The notes below the pieces were generated by a model. It was not told where the DNA came from. It ran no database searches and saw nothing but the letters and a program-made list of their open reading frames with translations. The position numbers were made by a program, and so were the translations under genes. 39,838 bases of DNA from Candidatus Gemmiger stercoripullorum (GTDB taxonomy: Bacteria > Bacillota > Clostridia > Oscillospirales > Ruminococcaceae), in the NCBI GenBank assembly GCA_019119365.1, contig DWXD01000062.1, positions 1 to 39,838 on the forward strand, given 5' to 3'. Of this stretch, positions 22,373-30,793 are shown piece by piece (position 1 is the first letter of the stretch; each line of letters starts with the position of its first letter).

Positions 22373-22401
22373 TTGACTTAAAAGGGCGGCTCGTCTACAA
22401 T
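22373..22401 (+). promoter_or_regulatory. Promoter of the rnf operon
   Basis: TTGACT (22373-22378) and TACAAT (22396-22401) with a 17-base spacer, about 80 bases before rnfC. Confidence 0.75.
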
Positions 22402-22485
22402 AACAATTATGTATCGGGTTTTCCCGCCGCGCGGCGGCCGGGACAGGATACGACAAATGTTCAAGAAATGGGGGAAACAGGATTC

Positions 22486-23820
22486 ATGTTGAAATTCCTG
22501 AAACGCTCTGCCCAGGGCGCCAGCGTCCCGCATGAGAAGGCGACTTCCGAGATGGCCACCGTCCAGATGCCCGTCCCGAAAAACGTCGTCATCCCCATGT
22601 CGATGCACATTGGCGCGCCGGCGCAGCCGGTCGTCAAAAAAGGCGACCAGGTCTATGTGGGCACCCTGATCGGCCAGGCGGGCGGCTTTGTCAGCGCCAA
22701 CATCCATTCCAGCGTGTCCGGCACGGTGGTGGGCGTCGCGCCCATGCGCATGGTCAACGGCGCGGTCTGCCAGGCTGTGGCCATTGAAAGCGACGGCCAG
22801 CAGACCGTGGACCCGGCCTGCCAGCCGCCCGTGGTCAATGATAAGGACTCTCTGCTCCAAGCCATTCAGGCCTGCGGCCTTGTCGGTGTGGGCGGCGCGG
22901 GCTTCCCGACCCATGTCAAGCTCGCGGCCGAAGTCGACACACTGCTCATCAACGCGGCGGAATGCGAGCCCTACCTGACCACCGACGCGCGCGAAATGCT
23001 CGAATGCAGCGATACGATCCTCGGCGGCATCCGCGCCGTGATGCAGTACTGCGGCATCCCGCGCTGCATCATCGGCATCGAGCGCAACAAGCCCGCCTGC
23101 ATCGACCTGATGTGCTCGCTCACGCGCGATGTCAAGGGCGTCTCGGTCAAGCCGCTGCCCATGCGCTACCCGCAGGGCGCGGAGAAAACGCTGGTCGAGA
23201 CCTGCACCGGGCGCGAAGTGCCGCAGGTGGGCCCTTCCGGCAAGCCGGGCCTGCCCGCCGACGTCGGCTGCATCGTCATGAACGTGACCTCGGTCTCCAC
23301 GCTGGGCAAATACTTAAAGACCGGCATCCCGCTGGTCTCCAAGCGCATCACGGTGGACGGCGACGCCATCGCCCGCCCGCAGAACATCGAAGCGCCCATC
23401 GGCGCGCTGTACCGCGATGTCATCGAAGCCTGCGGCGGCATCAAGCCGGATGTGGAGCTCGGCAAGATCATCTTTGGCGGCCCGATGATGGGCGGCGCTG
23501 CGCCCAGCGCCGATTTCCCGGTGCTCAAGCAGAACAACGGCCTGCTTTTGTTCAGCCGCAAAACCGCCGTTCTGCCGGACCCGCAGCCCTGCATCCGCTG
23601 CGGGCGCTGCATTGCGGCCTGCCCCATGGGGCTCGAACCGGTCGAGATCGTCGAATGTTTCAACCGGAAAGACGCCGAAGCCCTGCGCAGGCACAGCGTC
23701 GATCTGTGTGTGTCCTGCGGCAGCTGCACCTATGTCTGCCCGGCCAAGCGCCCGGTCTCGCAGACCGTCACGCTGGCCAAGGGCTGGTATCTCAACGAAC
23801 TGCGTAAGGGAGGGAAGTAA
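22486..23820 (+). CDS. rnfC: Rnf electron transport complex subunit C
   Basis: Encodes 444 residues from 22486. RnfC is the peripheral subunit that takes up or delivers NADH electrons in the ferredoxin:NAD oxidoreductase, coupled to Na+ or H+ pumping. It has the NADH/FMN-binding GVGGAGFPTHVKL motif and the NAAECEPYLTTD segment. Near the C-terminus there are two ferredoxin-type 4Fe-4S motifs: CIRCGRCIAACPMGL and CVSCGSCTYVCP. The start at 22486 gives a normal N-terminus (MLKFLKRSAQG); another ATG six codons upstream lacks a ribosome site. It is the first of six close genes. Confidence 0.97.
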   Translation: MLKFLKRSAQGASVPHEKATSEMATVQMPVPKNVVIPMSMHIGAPAQPVVKKGDQVYVGTLIGQAGGFVSANIHSSVSGTVVGVAPMRMVNGAVCQAVAIESDGQQTVDPACQPPVVNDKDSLLQAIQACGLVGVGGAGFPTHVKLAAEVDTLLINAAECEPYLTTDAREMLECSDTILGGIRAVMQYCGIPRCIIGIERNKPACIDLMCSLTRDVKGVSVKPLPMRYPQGAEKTLVETCTGREVPQVGPSGKPGLPADVGCIVMNVTSVSTLGKYLKTGIPLVSKRITVDGDAIARPQNIEAPIGALYRDVIEACGGIKPDVELGKIIFGGPMMGGAAPSADFPVLKQNNGLLLFSRKTAVLPDPQPCIRCGRCIAACPMGLEPVEIVECFNRKDAEALRRHSVDLCVSCGSCTYVCPAKRPVSQTVTLAKGWYLNELRKGGK

Positions 23821-23822
23821 CG

Positions 23823-24803
23823 ATGGACCAGACTTTGCTCGTAACTGCCTCGCCCCATATCCGCGATACCTCCACCACCCGCGGCCTGATGGGCAACGTG
23901 CTGATCGCGCTTGTGCCGTGCATCGTGGCTTCGGGCCTGATCTTCGGCTACGGCGCGCTGGTGACGGTGGCCGTCACCACGCTGGCCTGCGTCGCATTTG
24001 AATATCTGTACACGCTTTTGCGCAAAAAGCCCAACCCGGTCGGGGACCTTTCGGCCTGCGTCACCGGCGTGATCCTGGCGCTCAACGTGCCCGCGGGCAT
24101 GCCGCTGTGGATCTGCATCGTCGGCGCGTTCGTCGCCATCGTTGTGGTCAAGCAGCTGTTCGGCGGCATCGGCTACAATCTGGCCAACCCGGCGCTGATG
24201 GCGCGCATTGTGCTGTTTTTGAGCTTCACCGCCCGCATGACCGCCTATGTCTACCCGGACATGGCCGTCGATGCGCTGGCCACGGCTACGCCGCTGAAAG
24301 TGCTGGCCGACGGCGGGGCGCAGGCCGCCGCCTCGATGAGCATGCTGGACGTCTTCCTCGGCATCCACGGCGGCATGCTGGGCGAGACCTGCGTGCTGGC
24401 CATCCTGCTCGGCTTTTTCTATCTGGTGTTCACCCGCACCATCTCGCCGGTCATTCCGGTTAGCATCACGGTCACGGTGTTCGCGTGCAGCTACCTTGCT
24501 TCCGGCAGCTGGCAGATGGCGCTTTTGCAGGTCATGTCCGGCGGCCTTCTGTTCGGCGCGGTGTTCATGGCGACCGATTACGTCACCAGCCCGTTTACGG
24601 CCAAAGGTAAGCTGTTCTACGGCATTTTTATCGGCCTCATCACCTTCCTGATCCGCTACTTCGGCAGCATGAACGAAGGCATGAGCTTTGCGATCCTGCT
24701 TGGCAACCTGCTGACCCCGTGGTTCAACGTCTGGGGCCGCCAGGTCCCGCTGGGCTACAAAAAGGCCAAGAAACAAAAGGCTGCGAAAGGGGGCGAAGGC
24801 TGA
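23823..24803 (+). CDS. rnfD: Rnf electron transport complex subunit D
   Basis: Encodes 326 residues with about nine membrane segments. It carries covalent FMN, attached to a threonine in the ATATPL motif (about residues 153-158). The conserved FGGIGYNLANPALMARIVL is at about 113-131. AGGGAGG lies before the ATG. It overlaps the start of rnfG by 1 base (TGATG), so translation is coupled. Together with RnfE and RnfA it forms the membrane core. Confidence 0.97.
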   Translation: MDQTLLVTASPHIRDTSTTRGLMGNVLIALVPCIVASGLIFGYGALVTVAVTTLACVAFEYLYTLLRKKPNPVGDLSACVTGVILALNVPAGMPLWICIVGAFVAIVVVKQLFGGIGYNLANPALMARIVLFLSFTARMTAYVYPDMAVDALATATPLKVLADGGAQAAASMSMLDVFLGIHGGMLGETCVLAILLGFFYLVFTRTISPVIPVSITVTVFACSYLASGSWQMALLQVMSGGLLFGAVFMATDYVTSPFTAKGKLFYGIFIGLITFLIRYFGSMNEGMSFAILLGNLLTPWFNVWGRQVPLGYKKAKKQKAAKGGEG

Positions 24804-25384
24804 TGGCAAACACGAAGAAAGCCCCCGCGCAGGAATCGGCGTTTAAGACGATGGTCTACCCGGTCATCATCCTGGTCGTCATCTGCGTGGTGTGCAGCGC
24901 GCTGCTGGCGGTGCTCAATGACATCACCGCCCCGATCATCGCGGCCAACGAGGCCGCCAAAACCCAGGAAGCGTACCTCGGCGTCCTGCCCGAAGGCACC
25001 GACGCCGCCGGGCTTACAACGCTCGAAGGTCTTGCGACCGAGGGCGTTGTCGGCGCGGTGACGGCGCCGGACGGCGCGGTGGCCGTGCAGGCGGCGGCCG
25101 CGGGCTACAGCGGCAACCAGGTCACGGTCTTTGTCAGCTTTGACGCGGCCGGGACCATCTCCAAGCTCAGCGTCGACGCCTCCACCCAGACCACCGGCAT
25201 CGGCTCCAAGACAGGGGAGGAGAGCTTCTACAGCGGCTTCCTCGGCTGGGACGCCGCCAACCACGTTTCGGCCGGCGAACCGGTGGATACCATCGCCGGG
25301 GCGACCGTTTCCTCCAACGCGGTCATCACAGCGCTCAACAGCGCCATCGACTGCTACAACAACGAGATCAAGGGGGTGGCGTAA
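24803..25384 (+). CDS. rnfG: Rnf electron transport complex subunit G
   Basis: Encodes 193 residues. It has one N-terminal membrane anchor (about 17-36) and an outside FMN-binding domain. The flavinylation motif is DTIAGATVSS, with T168 the likely FMN attachment site for the flavin transferase ApbE. GIGSKTGEESFYSGF and the preceding ISKLSVDASTQTTG are conserved. It starts within the rnfD stop codon. Confidence 0.96.
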   Translation: MANTKKAPAQESAFKTMVYPVIILVVICVVCSALLAVLNDITAPIIAANEAAKTQEAYLGVLPEGTDAAGLTTLEGLATEGVVGAVTAPDGAVAVQAAAAGYSGNQVTVFVSFDAAGTISKLSVDASTQTTGIGSKTGEESFYSGFLGWDAANHVSAGEPVDTIAGATVSSNAVITALNSAIDCYNNEIKGVA

Positions 25385-25386
25385 CG

Positions 25387-26082
25387 ATGGCTGAAAAGCA
25401 AAGCAAATGGAAAATTTTTACCGCGGGCATCCTGCGCGAAAACCCGGTCCTGCGCCTGGTGCTGGGCTGCTGCTCGGCGCTGGCCATCACCACCACCGTG
25501 TCCGGCGCCATCGGCATGGGCCTGTCCATGACCTTCGTGCTCGTCTGCTCCAACATCGTCATTTCGGCGCTGCGCAAGGCCATCCCGGATAAAGTCCACC
25601 TGCCGTGCTACATCGTCATCATCGCGGCCTTCGTCACCATCGTGCAGATGGTGCTGCAGGCGTATGTGCCCGATCTGTATGAATCGCTGGGCGTGTTCCT
25701 GGCCCTCATCGTCGTCAACTGCATCATCCTCGGCCGCGCCGAAATGTTCGCCTGCAAGCACACGGTGGTCGAATCGGCGCTGGACGGCCTGGGCATGGGC
25801 CTTGGCTACATCCTGACCATGACGCTGATGTCCTCCATCCGCGAGATTTTGGGCAACGGCAGCTGGATGGGCATCCAGATCATCCCGGAATCGGTCGACC
25901 GCATGGGCATCATGAACCAGGCCCCCGGCGGGTTCTTTGTGTTCGGCTGCCTGATGGCGCTGTGCATCTACATCGAGCGCAAGCTCAACCGCCCCATCGA
26001 GCGCAAAACCTGCGGCGATGTGATGCTGGAAGAGCTGGAAGCCGCCAAAGCCGAAAATGGGGAAGGGGGTGACCAGGCATGA
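25387..26082 (+). CDS. rnfE: Rnf electron transport complex subunit E
   Basis: Encodes 231 residues with six membrane segments, homologous to RnfA and NqrD. Conserved NPVLRLVLGCCSALAITTTV near the start and VVNCIILGRAEMFA at about 111-124 carry the cysteines that ligate the shared membrane Fe-S centre. Its stop overlaps the start of rnfA by 4 bases. Confidence 0.97.
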   Translation: MAEKQSKWKIFTAGILRENPVLRLVLGCCSALAITTTVSGAIGMGLSMTFVLVCSNIVISALRKAIPDKVHLPCYIVIIAAFVTIVQMVLQAYVPDLYESLGVFLALIVVNCIILGRAEMFACKHTVVESALDGLGMGLGYILTMTLMSSIREILGNGSWMGIQIIPESVDRMGIMNQAPGGFFVFGCLMALCIYIERKLNRPIERKTCGDVMLEELEAAKAENGEGGDQA

Positions 26083-26717
26083 GCCAGGCAGCTGTTTTTG
26101 CGACCATCTTCTTCAACTTGATCCTGGTCAACAACTACGTTCTCGTGCAGTTTTTGGGCATCTGCCCGTTTTTGGGCGTTTCCAAAAAGCTGGACTCCTC
26201 GGTCGGCATGGGCCTGGCCGTCATCTTTGTCATGGTGCTGGCCACGGCCGTCACCTTCCCGCTGCAGATCTTCCTGCTCGACGCCTATGACCTGGGCTAT
26301 ATGCAGACCGTCATCTTCATCCTGGTCATCGCCGTGCTCGTGCAGCTCATCGAGATCACGCTGAAAAAGTATGTCCCGGCCCTGTACACGGCGCTGGGCG
26401 TCTACCTGCCGCTCATCACCACCAACTGCTGTGTGCTGGGCGTGACCATCCTGGCCGTGCAGGACTATTCCTCGGTCGTCGCGCAGCAGGGCTTCGGCCT
26501 CGCGTTTGCCCAGGCGCTTGTGTGCGCCGCGGGCGCGGGCGTCGGCTTTCTGGTGGCCATGCTGCTGTTCTGCGGCGTGCGCCAGCGCGTCGAAGCGGCC
26601 GACCCGCCCGAGAGCTTCAAGGGCCTGCCCATCACGCTGGTGGCCGCGGCCATCACCTCGGTGAGCTTTATGGGCTTCGGGGGTCTGGTCGAAAACATCA
26701 TCAGCGCGCTGCTGTAA
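26079..26717 (+). CDS. rnfA: Rnf electron transport complex subunit A
   Basis: Encodes 212 residues with six membrane segments. The matching halves of the RnfA/E pair are seen in NNYVLVQFLGICPFLGVSKK and ITTNCCVLGVTILA, with the conserved cysteines. It pairs with RnfE in inverted topology around a 2Fe-2S cluster. It is 18 bases upstream of rnfB. Confidence 0.97.
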   Translation: MSQAAVFATIFFNLILVNNYVLVQFLGICPFLGVSKKLDSSVGMGLAVIFVMVLATAVTFPLQIFLLDAYDLGYMQTVIFILVIAVLVQLIEITLKKYVPALYTALGVYLPLITTNCCVLGVTILAVQDYSSVVAQQGFGLAFAQALVCAAGAGVGFLVAMLLFCGVRQRVEAADPPESFKGLPITLVAAAITSVSFMGFGGLVENIISALL

Positions 26718-26735
26718 GGAAGGGGGACTTGCGTT

Positions 26736-27572
26736 ATGAATCCGATCGTTTTAGCGGTCGCGGTCCTGACCGTTCTGGGCCTGGCGGGCAGTATCATTCT
26801 GGTGCTGGCCTCCAAGTTCATGGCTGTCTATGAGGACCCCCGCATCGCCGAGGTCACGGCCTGCCTGGCCGGGGCCAACTGCGGCGGCTGCGGCTACGCC
26901 GGCTGTGCCGACTATGCCAAGGCCATCGTGGAGGACGGCGCCCCCACCTTCAAGTGCGCGCCCGGCGGCGATAAAGCCGCCGACGCCATCAACGCCATCA
27001 TGGGCGCCGAAGCCACCGACCGCCCCAGCCTGCGCGCTGTGGTGCTGTGCAACGGCGGCGAAAACTGCGGCGTGCGCTTTACCTACCAGGGCGTGCAGAC
27101 CTGCGCGGCCGCGGCCGCCGTGGCCGGCGGCCCCAGCGCCTGCGCCTACGGCTGCCTGGGCCTGGGCGACTGCACCCGCGCCTGTATGTTTGACGCCATC
27201 CATGTCGTCAACGGCGTCGCGCTGGTCGACCGCGCCAAGTGCACCGGCTGCACAGCCTGTGTTACGGCCTGCCCGCGCCATGTCATCGACATGAAACCCA
27301 TCGCCCCGCAGCCGGTGGTCAAGTGCTCCAACATCGAGCGCGGCGCGGCGGTCAACCAGGCCTGCAAGGCCGGCTGCATCGCCTGCGGCCTGTGCGTCAA
27401 GAACTGCCCGCAGCAGGCGATCTTCCTCAAAAACAACGTCGCCGTCATCGACTATACCAAGTGCAACGGCTGCGGTACCTGCGTGACCAAGTGCCCCAAG
27501 AAAGCCATCCACTGGGTCGAAGGCAAGCCCGCCGCCATCGACGCCCCCGTGCCCGCGCCGGAAGTGCGGTAA
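26736..27572 (+). CDS. rnfB: Rnf electron transport complex subunit B
   Basis: Encodes 278 residues. An N-terminal membrane helix (about 2-28) is followed by the NCGGCGYAGCADYAKA 4Fe-4S motif and several ferredoxin-type cysteine sets: CLGLGDCTRAC, CTGCTACVTACP, CIACGLCVKNCP and CNGCGTCVTKCP. It accepts electrons from reduced ferredoxin and passes them to the membrane core. The gene order C-D-G-E-A-B is that typical of Clostridia. No apbE is in the window. Confidence 0.97.
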   Translation: MNPIVLAVAVLTVLGLAGSIILVLASKFMAVYEDPRIAEVTACLAGANCGGCGYAGCADYAKAIVEDGAPTFKCAPGGDKAADAINAIMGAEATDRPSLRAVVLCNGGENCGVRFTYQGVQTCAAAAAVAGGPSACAYGCLGLGDCTRACMFDAIHVVNGVALVDRAKCTGCTACVTACPRHVIDMKPIAPQPVVKCSNIERGAAVNQACKAGCIACGLCVKNCPQQAIFLKNNVAVIDYTKCNGCGTCVTKCPKKAIHWVEGKPAAIDAPVPAPEVR

Positions 27573-27582
27573 ACCACAAACC

Positions 27583-27616
27583 AAAGGCGCAGACCCTGCC
27601 GGGCCTGCGCCTTTTT
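27583..27616 (+). terminator. Intrinsic terminator of the rnf operon
   Basis: AAAGGCGCAG pairs with CTGCGCCTTT over a 12-base loop, with TTTTT at the end. Confidence 0.9.
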
Positions 27617-27656
27617 GCTATCCTCCGGCACGCATTGAAAACGAAGGGAGGACCCC

Positions 27657-28688
27657 ATGGTCAAAACCGTTGAGATCGTCAGCCTGTCCGCCGGGACGCT
27701 GGGCGAGGGTTTTATCAAACATGAGCTGGACATCGGCCTCGAGCGCCTGCACGCGTATGGCCTCACGGTCAGGCTTGCCCCGCACGCGCTGGCCGGGCGG
27801 GCGTTCATCGCCGCCCACCCGGAGGCCCGCGCCGCCGACCTGCTGGCCGCTTTCCGCGACCCCGAGGTCGACATGATCCTGTGCGCGATCGGCGGGGACG
27901 ACACCTACCGCCTGCTGCCACACCTGTTCGGGCACGACGAGCTGAAAAACGCCGTCAGCCGCAAAATTTTCCTCGGCTTTTCGGATACGACGGTCAACCA
28001 CCTGATGCTGCACAAAGTCGGCCTGCCCACCTTTTACGGCCAGGCGTTTTTGTCCGACATCTGTGAGATCAGCCGCGAAATGCTGCCCTATACCCGCCAA
28101 TATTTCGAGGAACTGCTGCGCACCGGCACGATCCGCCAGGTAACGCCCAGCGCCCTCTGGTACGACGGCCGCAGCGACTTTTCCCCCGCCGCCGTCGGAA
28201 CCGACATGCCCGCCCACAAAAACGAAGGCTTCCGGCTGCTGCAGGGCGCGCCGCGCTTTGCCGGGCCGATCCTCGGCGGCTGCATCGACACGCTGTACGA
28301 CATTTTCGACAACACCCGCTATGCCGATTCGGTCGCGACCTGCCGCCGCTACGGCCTGTTCCCGCCGGTGGAGGACTGGCGCGGCCGTATCCTGCTGCTG
28401 GAAACCAGCGAAGAACAGCCCGCGCCGGAAAAATACCGCCGCATGGCCGCGGCGCTCAAGGCGGCCGGTGTGTTCGGCGCCGTCTCGGGCGTGCTTGTCG
28501 GCAAGCCGATGGACGAAAAATACCAGGCCGAATACCACGCCATCCTGTGCGAGGTCATCGACGACCCGGCCCTGCCCGTCCTCGCCAACCTCAACGTCGG
28601 CCACGCCACCCCGCGCTGCATCCTGCCCTTCGGCGTGCCCGCCACAGTGGACGCCGAAGCCCAGACCATCACCTTTGCCAAAGCCTGA
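27657..28688 (+). CDS. LD-carboxypeptidase (peptidase family S66)
   Basis: Encodes 343 residues. S66 enzymes cut the L-D bond that precedes the terminal D-alanine in murein tetrapeptides, or (MccF) cut microcin C; which applies here is not clear. The triad is visible: nucleophile S109 in FLGFSDTT, E249 in LLLETSEE and H316 in NVGHATPR. Lengths between them fit the family. ICAIGGDDTYRLLP-type segment (residues 75-88) is conserved. It has AAGGGAGG before the ATG. It is single-gene. Confidence 0.92.
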   Translation: MVKTVEIVSLSAGTLGEGFIKHELDIGLERLHAYGLTVRLAPHALAGRAFIAAHPEARAADLLAAFRDPEVDMILCAIGGDDTYRLLPHLFGHDELKNAVSRKIFLGFSDTTVNHLMLHKVGLPTFYGQAFLSDICEISREMLPYTRQYFEELLRTGTIRQVTPSALWYDGRSDFSPAAVGTDMPAHKNEGFRLLQGAPRFAGPILGGCIDTLYDIFDNTRYADSVATCRRYGLFPPVEDWRGRILLLETSEEQPAPEKYRRMAAALKAAGVFGAVSGVLVGKPMDEKYQAEYHAILCEVIDDPALPVLANLNVGHATPRCILPFGVPATVDAEAQTITFAKA

Positions 28689-28696
28689 AGCATGCA

Positions 28697-28740
28697 AAGC
28701 GCCCCGCCGCCGCGCAGAACGCGCAGCGGCGGGGCGTTGT
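28697..28740 (+). terminator. GC-rich hairpin terminator
   Basis: CGCCCCGCCGC pairs with GCGGCGGGGCG around an inner GCGC/GCGC stem. The T-run (TTGT) is short. Confidence 0.7.
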
Positions 28741-28784
28741 ATCCATACGGCCGCGGCTTGCCAACAGCCCGGCGGTGCCTCCTG

Positions 28785-29108
28785 TTACCGGAGCAGCCAC
28801 CCGTAATCCTGCCGGCAGTCGAGTACATAGTCGGCGTAGACGGCGTCGTCCTCGATCTGGTACACGATCATATAGTGTTCGGCAAACAGGCGGTAGCGGT
28901 AAACACCGCGGGGGATATAGTCGCCCTCTAGCCAGGGGCAGCGCCGCGGCATCTGCTCCAGCGAACGGGCGGCCGCCTCAAACCGGCCGATCAGGCGTTC
29001 GGCGGCCTCCGGCGCGGCTTCGGCCAAAAAGGCTGCGCAGGAAACGAGCATCCGGGCCGCCCGCTCGGAGACGACGACCCGGTACTTATTCGGCGTTTCC
29101 TGCTGCAT
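28785..29108 (-). CDS. RelE/ParE-family toxin
   Basis: Encodes 107 residues. The fold shows in the N-terminal strand KYRVVVSERAARML, the central helices, the strand pair GVYRYRLFAEHYMIVYQIED and the C-terminal YADYVLDCRQDYGWLL, typical of one Clostridial RelE/ParE group. Most RelE-type members cut mRNA on the ribosome, whereas ParE acts on gyrase; the sequence does not decide between these. It overlaps the antitoxin gene by 23 bases and depends on its promoter. Confidence 0.9.
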   Translation of the reverse strand: MQQETPNKYRVVVSERAARMLVSCAAFLAEAAPEAAERLIGRFEAAARSLEQMPRRCPWLEGDYIPRGVYRYRLFAEHYMIVYQIEDDAVYADYVLDCRQDYGWLLR

Positions 29109-29376
29109 GGTTGGCCTCCTGCGCTGCCGCGCGCATCATCGCGGTCACTTCGTCAATGGAATAGCCCCGCGCCCCGTGCAGGCGGTCCTCCTCCACAGCC
29201 AGCAGTTCCTCGCGCAGTTTCAGCATCTTTTCCCGGCGGGCGAAGGTCTCGATGTCCATGACCACCAGGTCGCCCTCGCCGTTTTTGGTCAGGTAGACCG
29301 GCTCGGCGGTCTTGCGGCATAAATCGGCGATCTCGTTATAATTCTGGCGGATCGCAGCGGATGGACGGATATTCAT
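29086..29376 (-). CDS. Phd/YefM-family antitoxin
   Basis: Encodes 96 residues. The N-terminal Phd/YefM DNA-binding domain is seen in IRPSAAIRQNYNEIADLCRK, PVYLTKNGEGDLVVMDIETF, followed by a helical, charged C-terminal toxin-binding tail. It should neutralise the downstream toxin and, with it, repress the shared promoter. AAGGAGG lies 6-7 bases before the ATG. Confidence 0.93.
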   Translation of the reverse strand: MNIRPSAAIRQNYNEIADLCRKTAEPVYLTKNGEGDLVVMDIETFARREKMLKLREELLAVEEDRLHGARGYSIDEVTAMMRAAAQEANHAAGNAE

Positions 29377-29399
29377 GGCGGCACCTCCTTCATACCTAT

Positions 29400-29428
29400 A
29401 TTATACTCAAATTCTGCTATCCCGTCAA
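29400..29428 (-). promoter_or_regulatory. Promoter of the toxin-antitoxin operon
   Basis: On the minus strand TTGACG (29428-29423), 17 bases, TATAAT (29405-29400), about 25 bases before the antitoxin start. Confidence 0.85.
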
Positions 29429-29431
29429 CGT

Positions 29432-29486
29432 AAAAAAGCAGGGGCAGCCGTAAAATCACCCGGCGCTGCCCCTGCCTTTTCTTTTT
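29432..29486. terminator. Bidirectional terminator
   Basis: GCAGGGGCAGC pairs with GCTGCCCCTGC, with a TTTTTT run on the minus strand and TTTTCTTTTT on the plus strand. It ends the nucleotidyltransferase transcript on the minus strand. Confidence 0.85.
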
Positions 29487-29548
29487 CAAACCCGCGGCGC
29501 TGCGCGCCGCGCACCAAATCTAAACTCTAAACTCTGAACTCTCAACTC
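29481..29548. mobile_element. Partial heptad element, copy D
   Basis: Holds one arm (four 7-base units, 29522-29548), the core boundary CACCAAATCT (29512-29521), one hairpin GCGGCGC-TGC-GCGCCGC (29494-29510) and the CTTTTTCAAA (29481-29490) found beside the same hairpin in copy B. The other core half and arm are missing. It begins directly after the stop codon of the nucleotidyltransferase gene. Confidence 0.7.
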
Positions 29549-30487
29549 TTAAAAAAGCCGGTCCTTCGGGTACAGCCCTTCCTGTGCCATGCGGGCCAGC
29601 GCGGCGACAAGCTCGGGCTTGTCCTCGCGGTAGGTGATGCCATGCCACTTGTCGGGACTTGTCAGCACGGTCACTTCGGCCGCGCCGTCCGCCAGCGCGG
29701 CCGTCACGACGCTGGGCAGGTAGTATTCGCATTTGAGCGGGTTGCGCGGCAGGTTTTCGGTCAAAAACGCCGCAAACCCCGCCTGCGCGCGGGCGACAAA
29801 ATCCGGCGTGAAGCCCCACAGGTTCATCGAGACGACCGCCGTTTCGGGCAGCGGGACCCAGCTTTCGCCGCCGTCCTCGGTATAGGCGATGCCGCCGTCC
29901 CGCTTTTCGATGCGGGTGCGCTCGGTCACACGGACCAGGCGGCTGCGCTCGTCCAGCTCGCACACCCCGCGGGACACAGAGCCGTTCTCGCTGACCGTGT
30001 TGCCCAGCAAAAAGCCCACCATCGCCCACGGCGCGGGCGTGCCGGGCGCGGCGGCGGCGCGGGAAAGGTGCTCGTAGATCAGGCGGAAGCCGGTCGGGCC
30101 ATAGTAGTCGTCGGCGTTGATGACCGCAAACGGCGCGTCGATGGCTTCGGCCGCCGCCAGGACCGCGTGCGCGGTGCCCCACGGCTTGACGCGCCCTTCG
30201 GGCACGGCAAAGCCCGCGGGCAGCTTGTCCAGCGTCTGGTAGGCGTAGCGCACGGCCAGCCCGGCGGCTTCGGCGCGCGCGCCCACGCTTTCGCGGAACG
30301 CCTGGTCGATCTCCGGCTTGATGATGAACACGACCGTCTCGAACCCGGCGCGGCGCGCGTCAAAAAGGCTGTAATCCAGGATGGCCTCGCCGTGCGGGCC
30401 CACCGGGTCGATCTGCTTGAGCCCGCCGTAGCGGCTGCCCATCCCGGCGGCCATCACGACCAAAATCGGTTTGCTGTTCTGCTGCAT
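29549..30487 (-). CDS. Nucleotidyltransferase (sugar-phosphate type)
   Basis: Encodes 312 residues. The N-terminal nucleotide-binding motif is VVMAAGMGSRYGGLKQ (about 10-25), and DADDYYG-type NADDYYGPTGF (about 124-134) provides the metal and base-binding acid. This is the NTP_transferase fold that activates a sugar-1-phosphate; the substrate is not readable. It differs from GalU and RfbA in several segments. The stop codon TAA lies exactly at the edge of repeat element D. It has a good promoter upstream. Confidence 0.9.
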   Translation of the reverse strand: MQQNSKPILVVMAAGMGSRYGGLKQIDPVGPHGEAILDYSLFDARRAGFETVVFIIKPEIDQAFRESVGARAEAAGLAVRYAYQTLDKLPAGFAVPEGRVKPWGTAHAVLAAAEAIDAPFAVINADDYYGPTGFRLIYEHLSRAAAAPGTPAPWAMVGFLLGNTVSENGSVSRGVCELDERSRLVRVTERTRIEKRDGGIAYTEDGGESWVPLPETAVVSMNLWGFTPDFVARAQAGFAAFLTENLPRNPLKCEYYLPSVVTAALADGAAEVTVLTSPDKWHGITYREDKPELVAALARMAQEGLYPKDRLF

Positions 30488-30554
30488 CGTCTAAAACTCC
30501 CTTCCGGCCGCCTGCGGCGGTCCGTGCGTTCTCGCTTGGCTTTGTGCTGTCTTT

Positions 30555-30583
30555 ATCTTACACGTTTTGCGCGCCGCTGGCAA
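30555..30583 (-). promoter_or_regulatory. Promoter of the nucleotidyltransferase gene
   Basis: On the minus strand TTGCCA (30583-30578), 17 bases, TAAGAT (30560-30555). The rest of the 306-base gap holds a small palindrome TACAAGTTGTA (30621-30631), of unknown role, and the CarD promoter. Confidence 0.7.
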
Positions 30584-30694
30584 GCGCCGCGGCGCGCAGG
30601 GCGTATGAAACAGAAAATATTACAAGTTGTACAAAAAATGACGGCCCCGCAGCGGCCAGTTTTCACAAAAATGGCCGGACGGCGGCCCGGCGGT

Positions 30695-30723
30695 TTGCCG
30701 CTTTGCGAAAACCGTGCTATAAT
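30695..30723 (+). promoter_or_regulatory. Extended -10 promoter of the CarD gene
   Basis: TTGCCG (30695-30700), a 17-base spacer ending TGC, and TATAAT (30718-30723). Confidence 0.75.
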
Positions 30724-30793
30724 AGAATTATAAAAAAGTACGCAGTAAAGCCAAACGAAGCAGCACAAAGCAGAACAAAGAAAGTGTGGAAAA

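Noticed and set aside
23730-24809. Long open frame antisense to rnfD, and similar ones opposite glgB, metK, rnfB and the M20 dipeptidase
   Set aside because: The products are His/Arg/Gly/Gln-rich, match no family and lie opposite well-conserved genes; they are typical of high third-position GC.
27657-28688. LD-carboxypeptidase taken as a microcin-C immunity gene (MccF)
   Set aside because: The S66 triad alone does not show this, and no microcin genes are nearby; the murein role is the safer reading.
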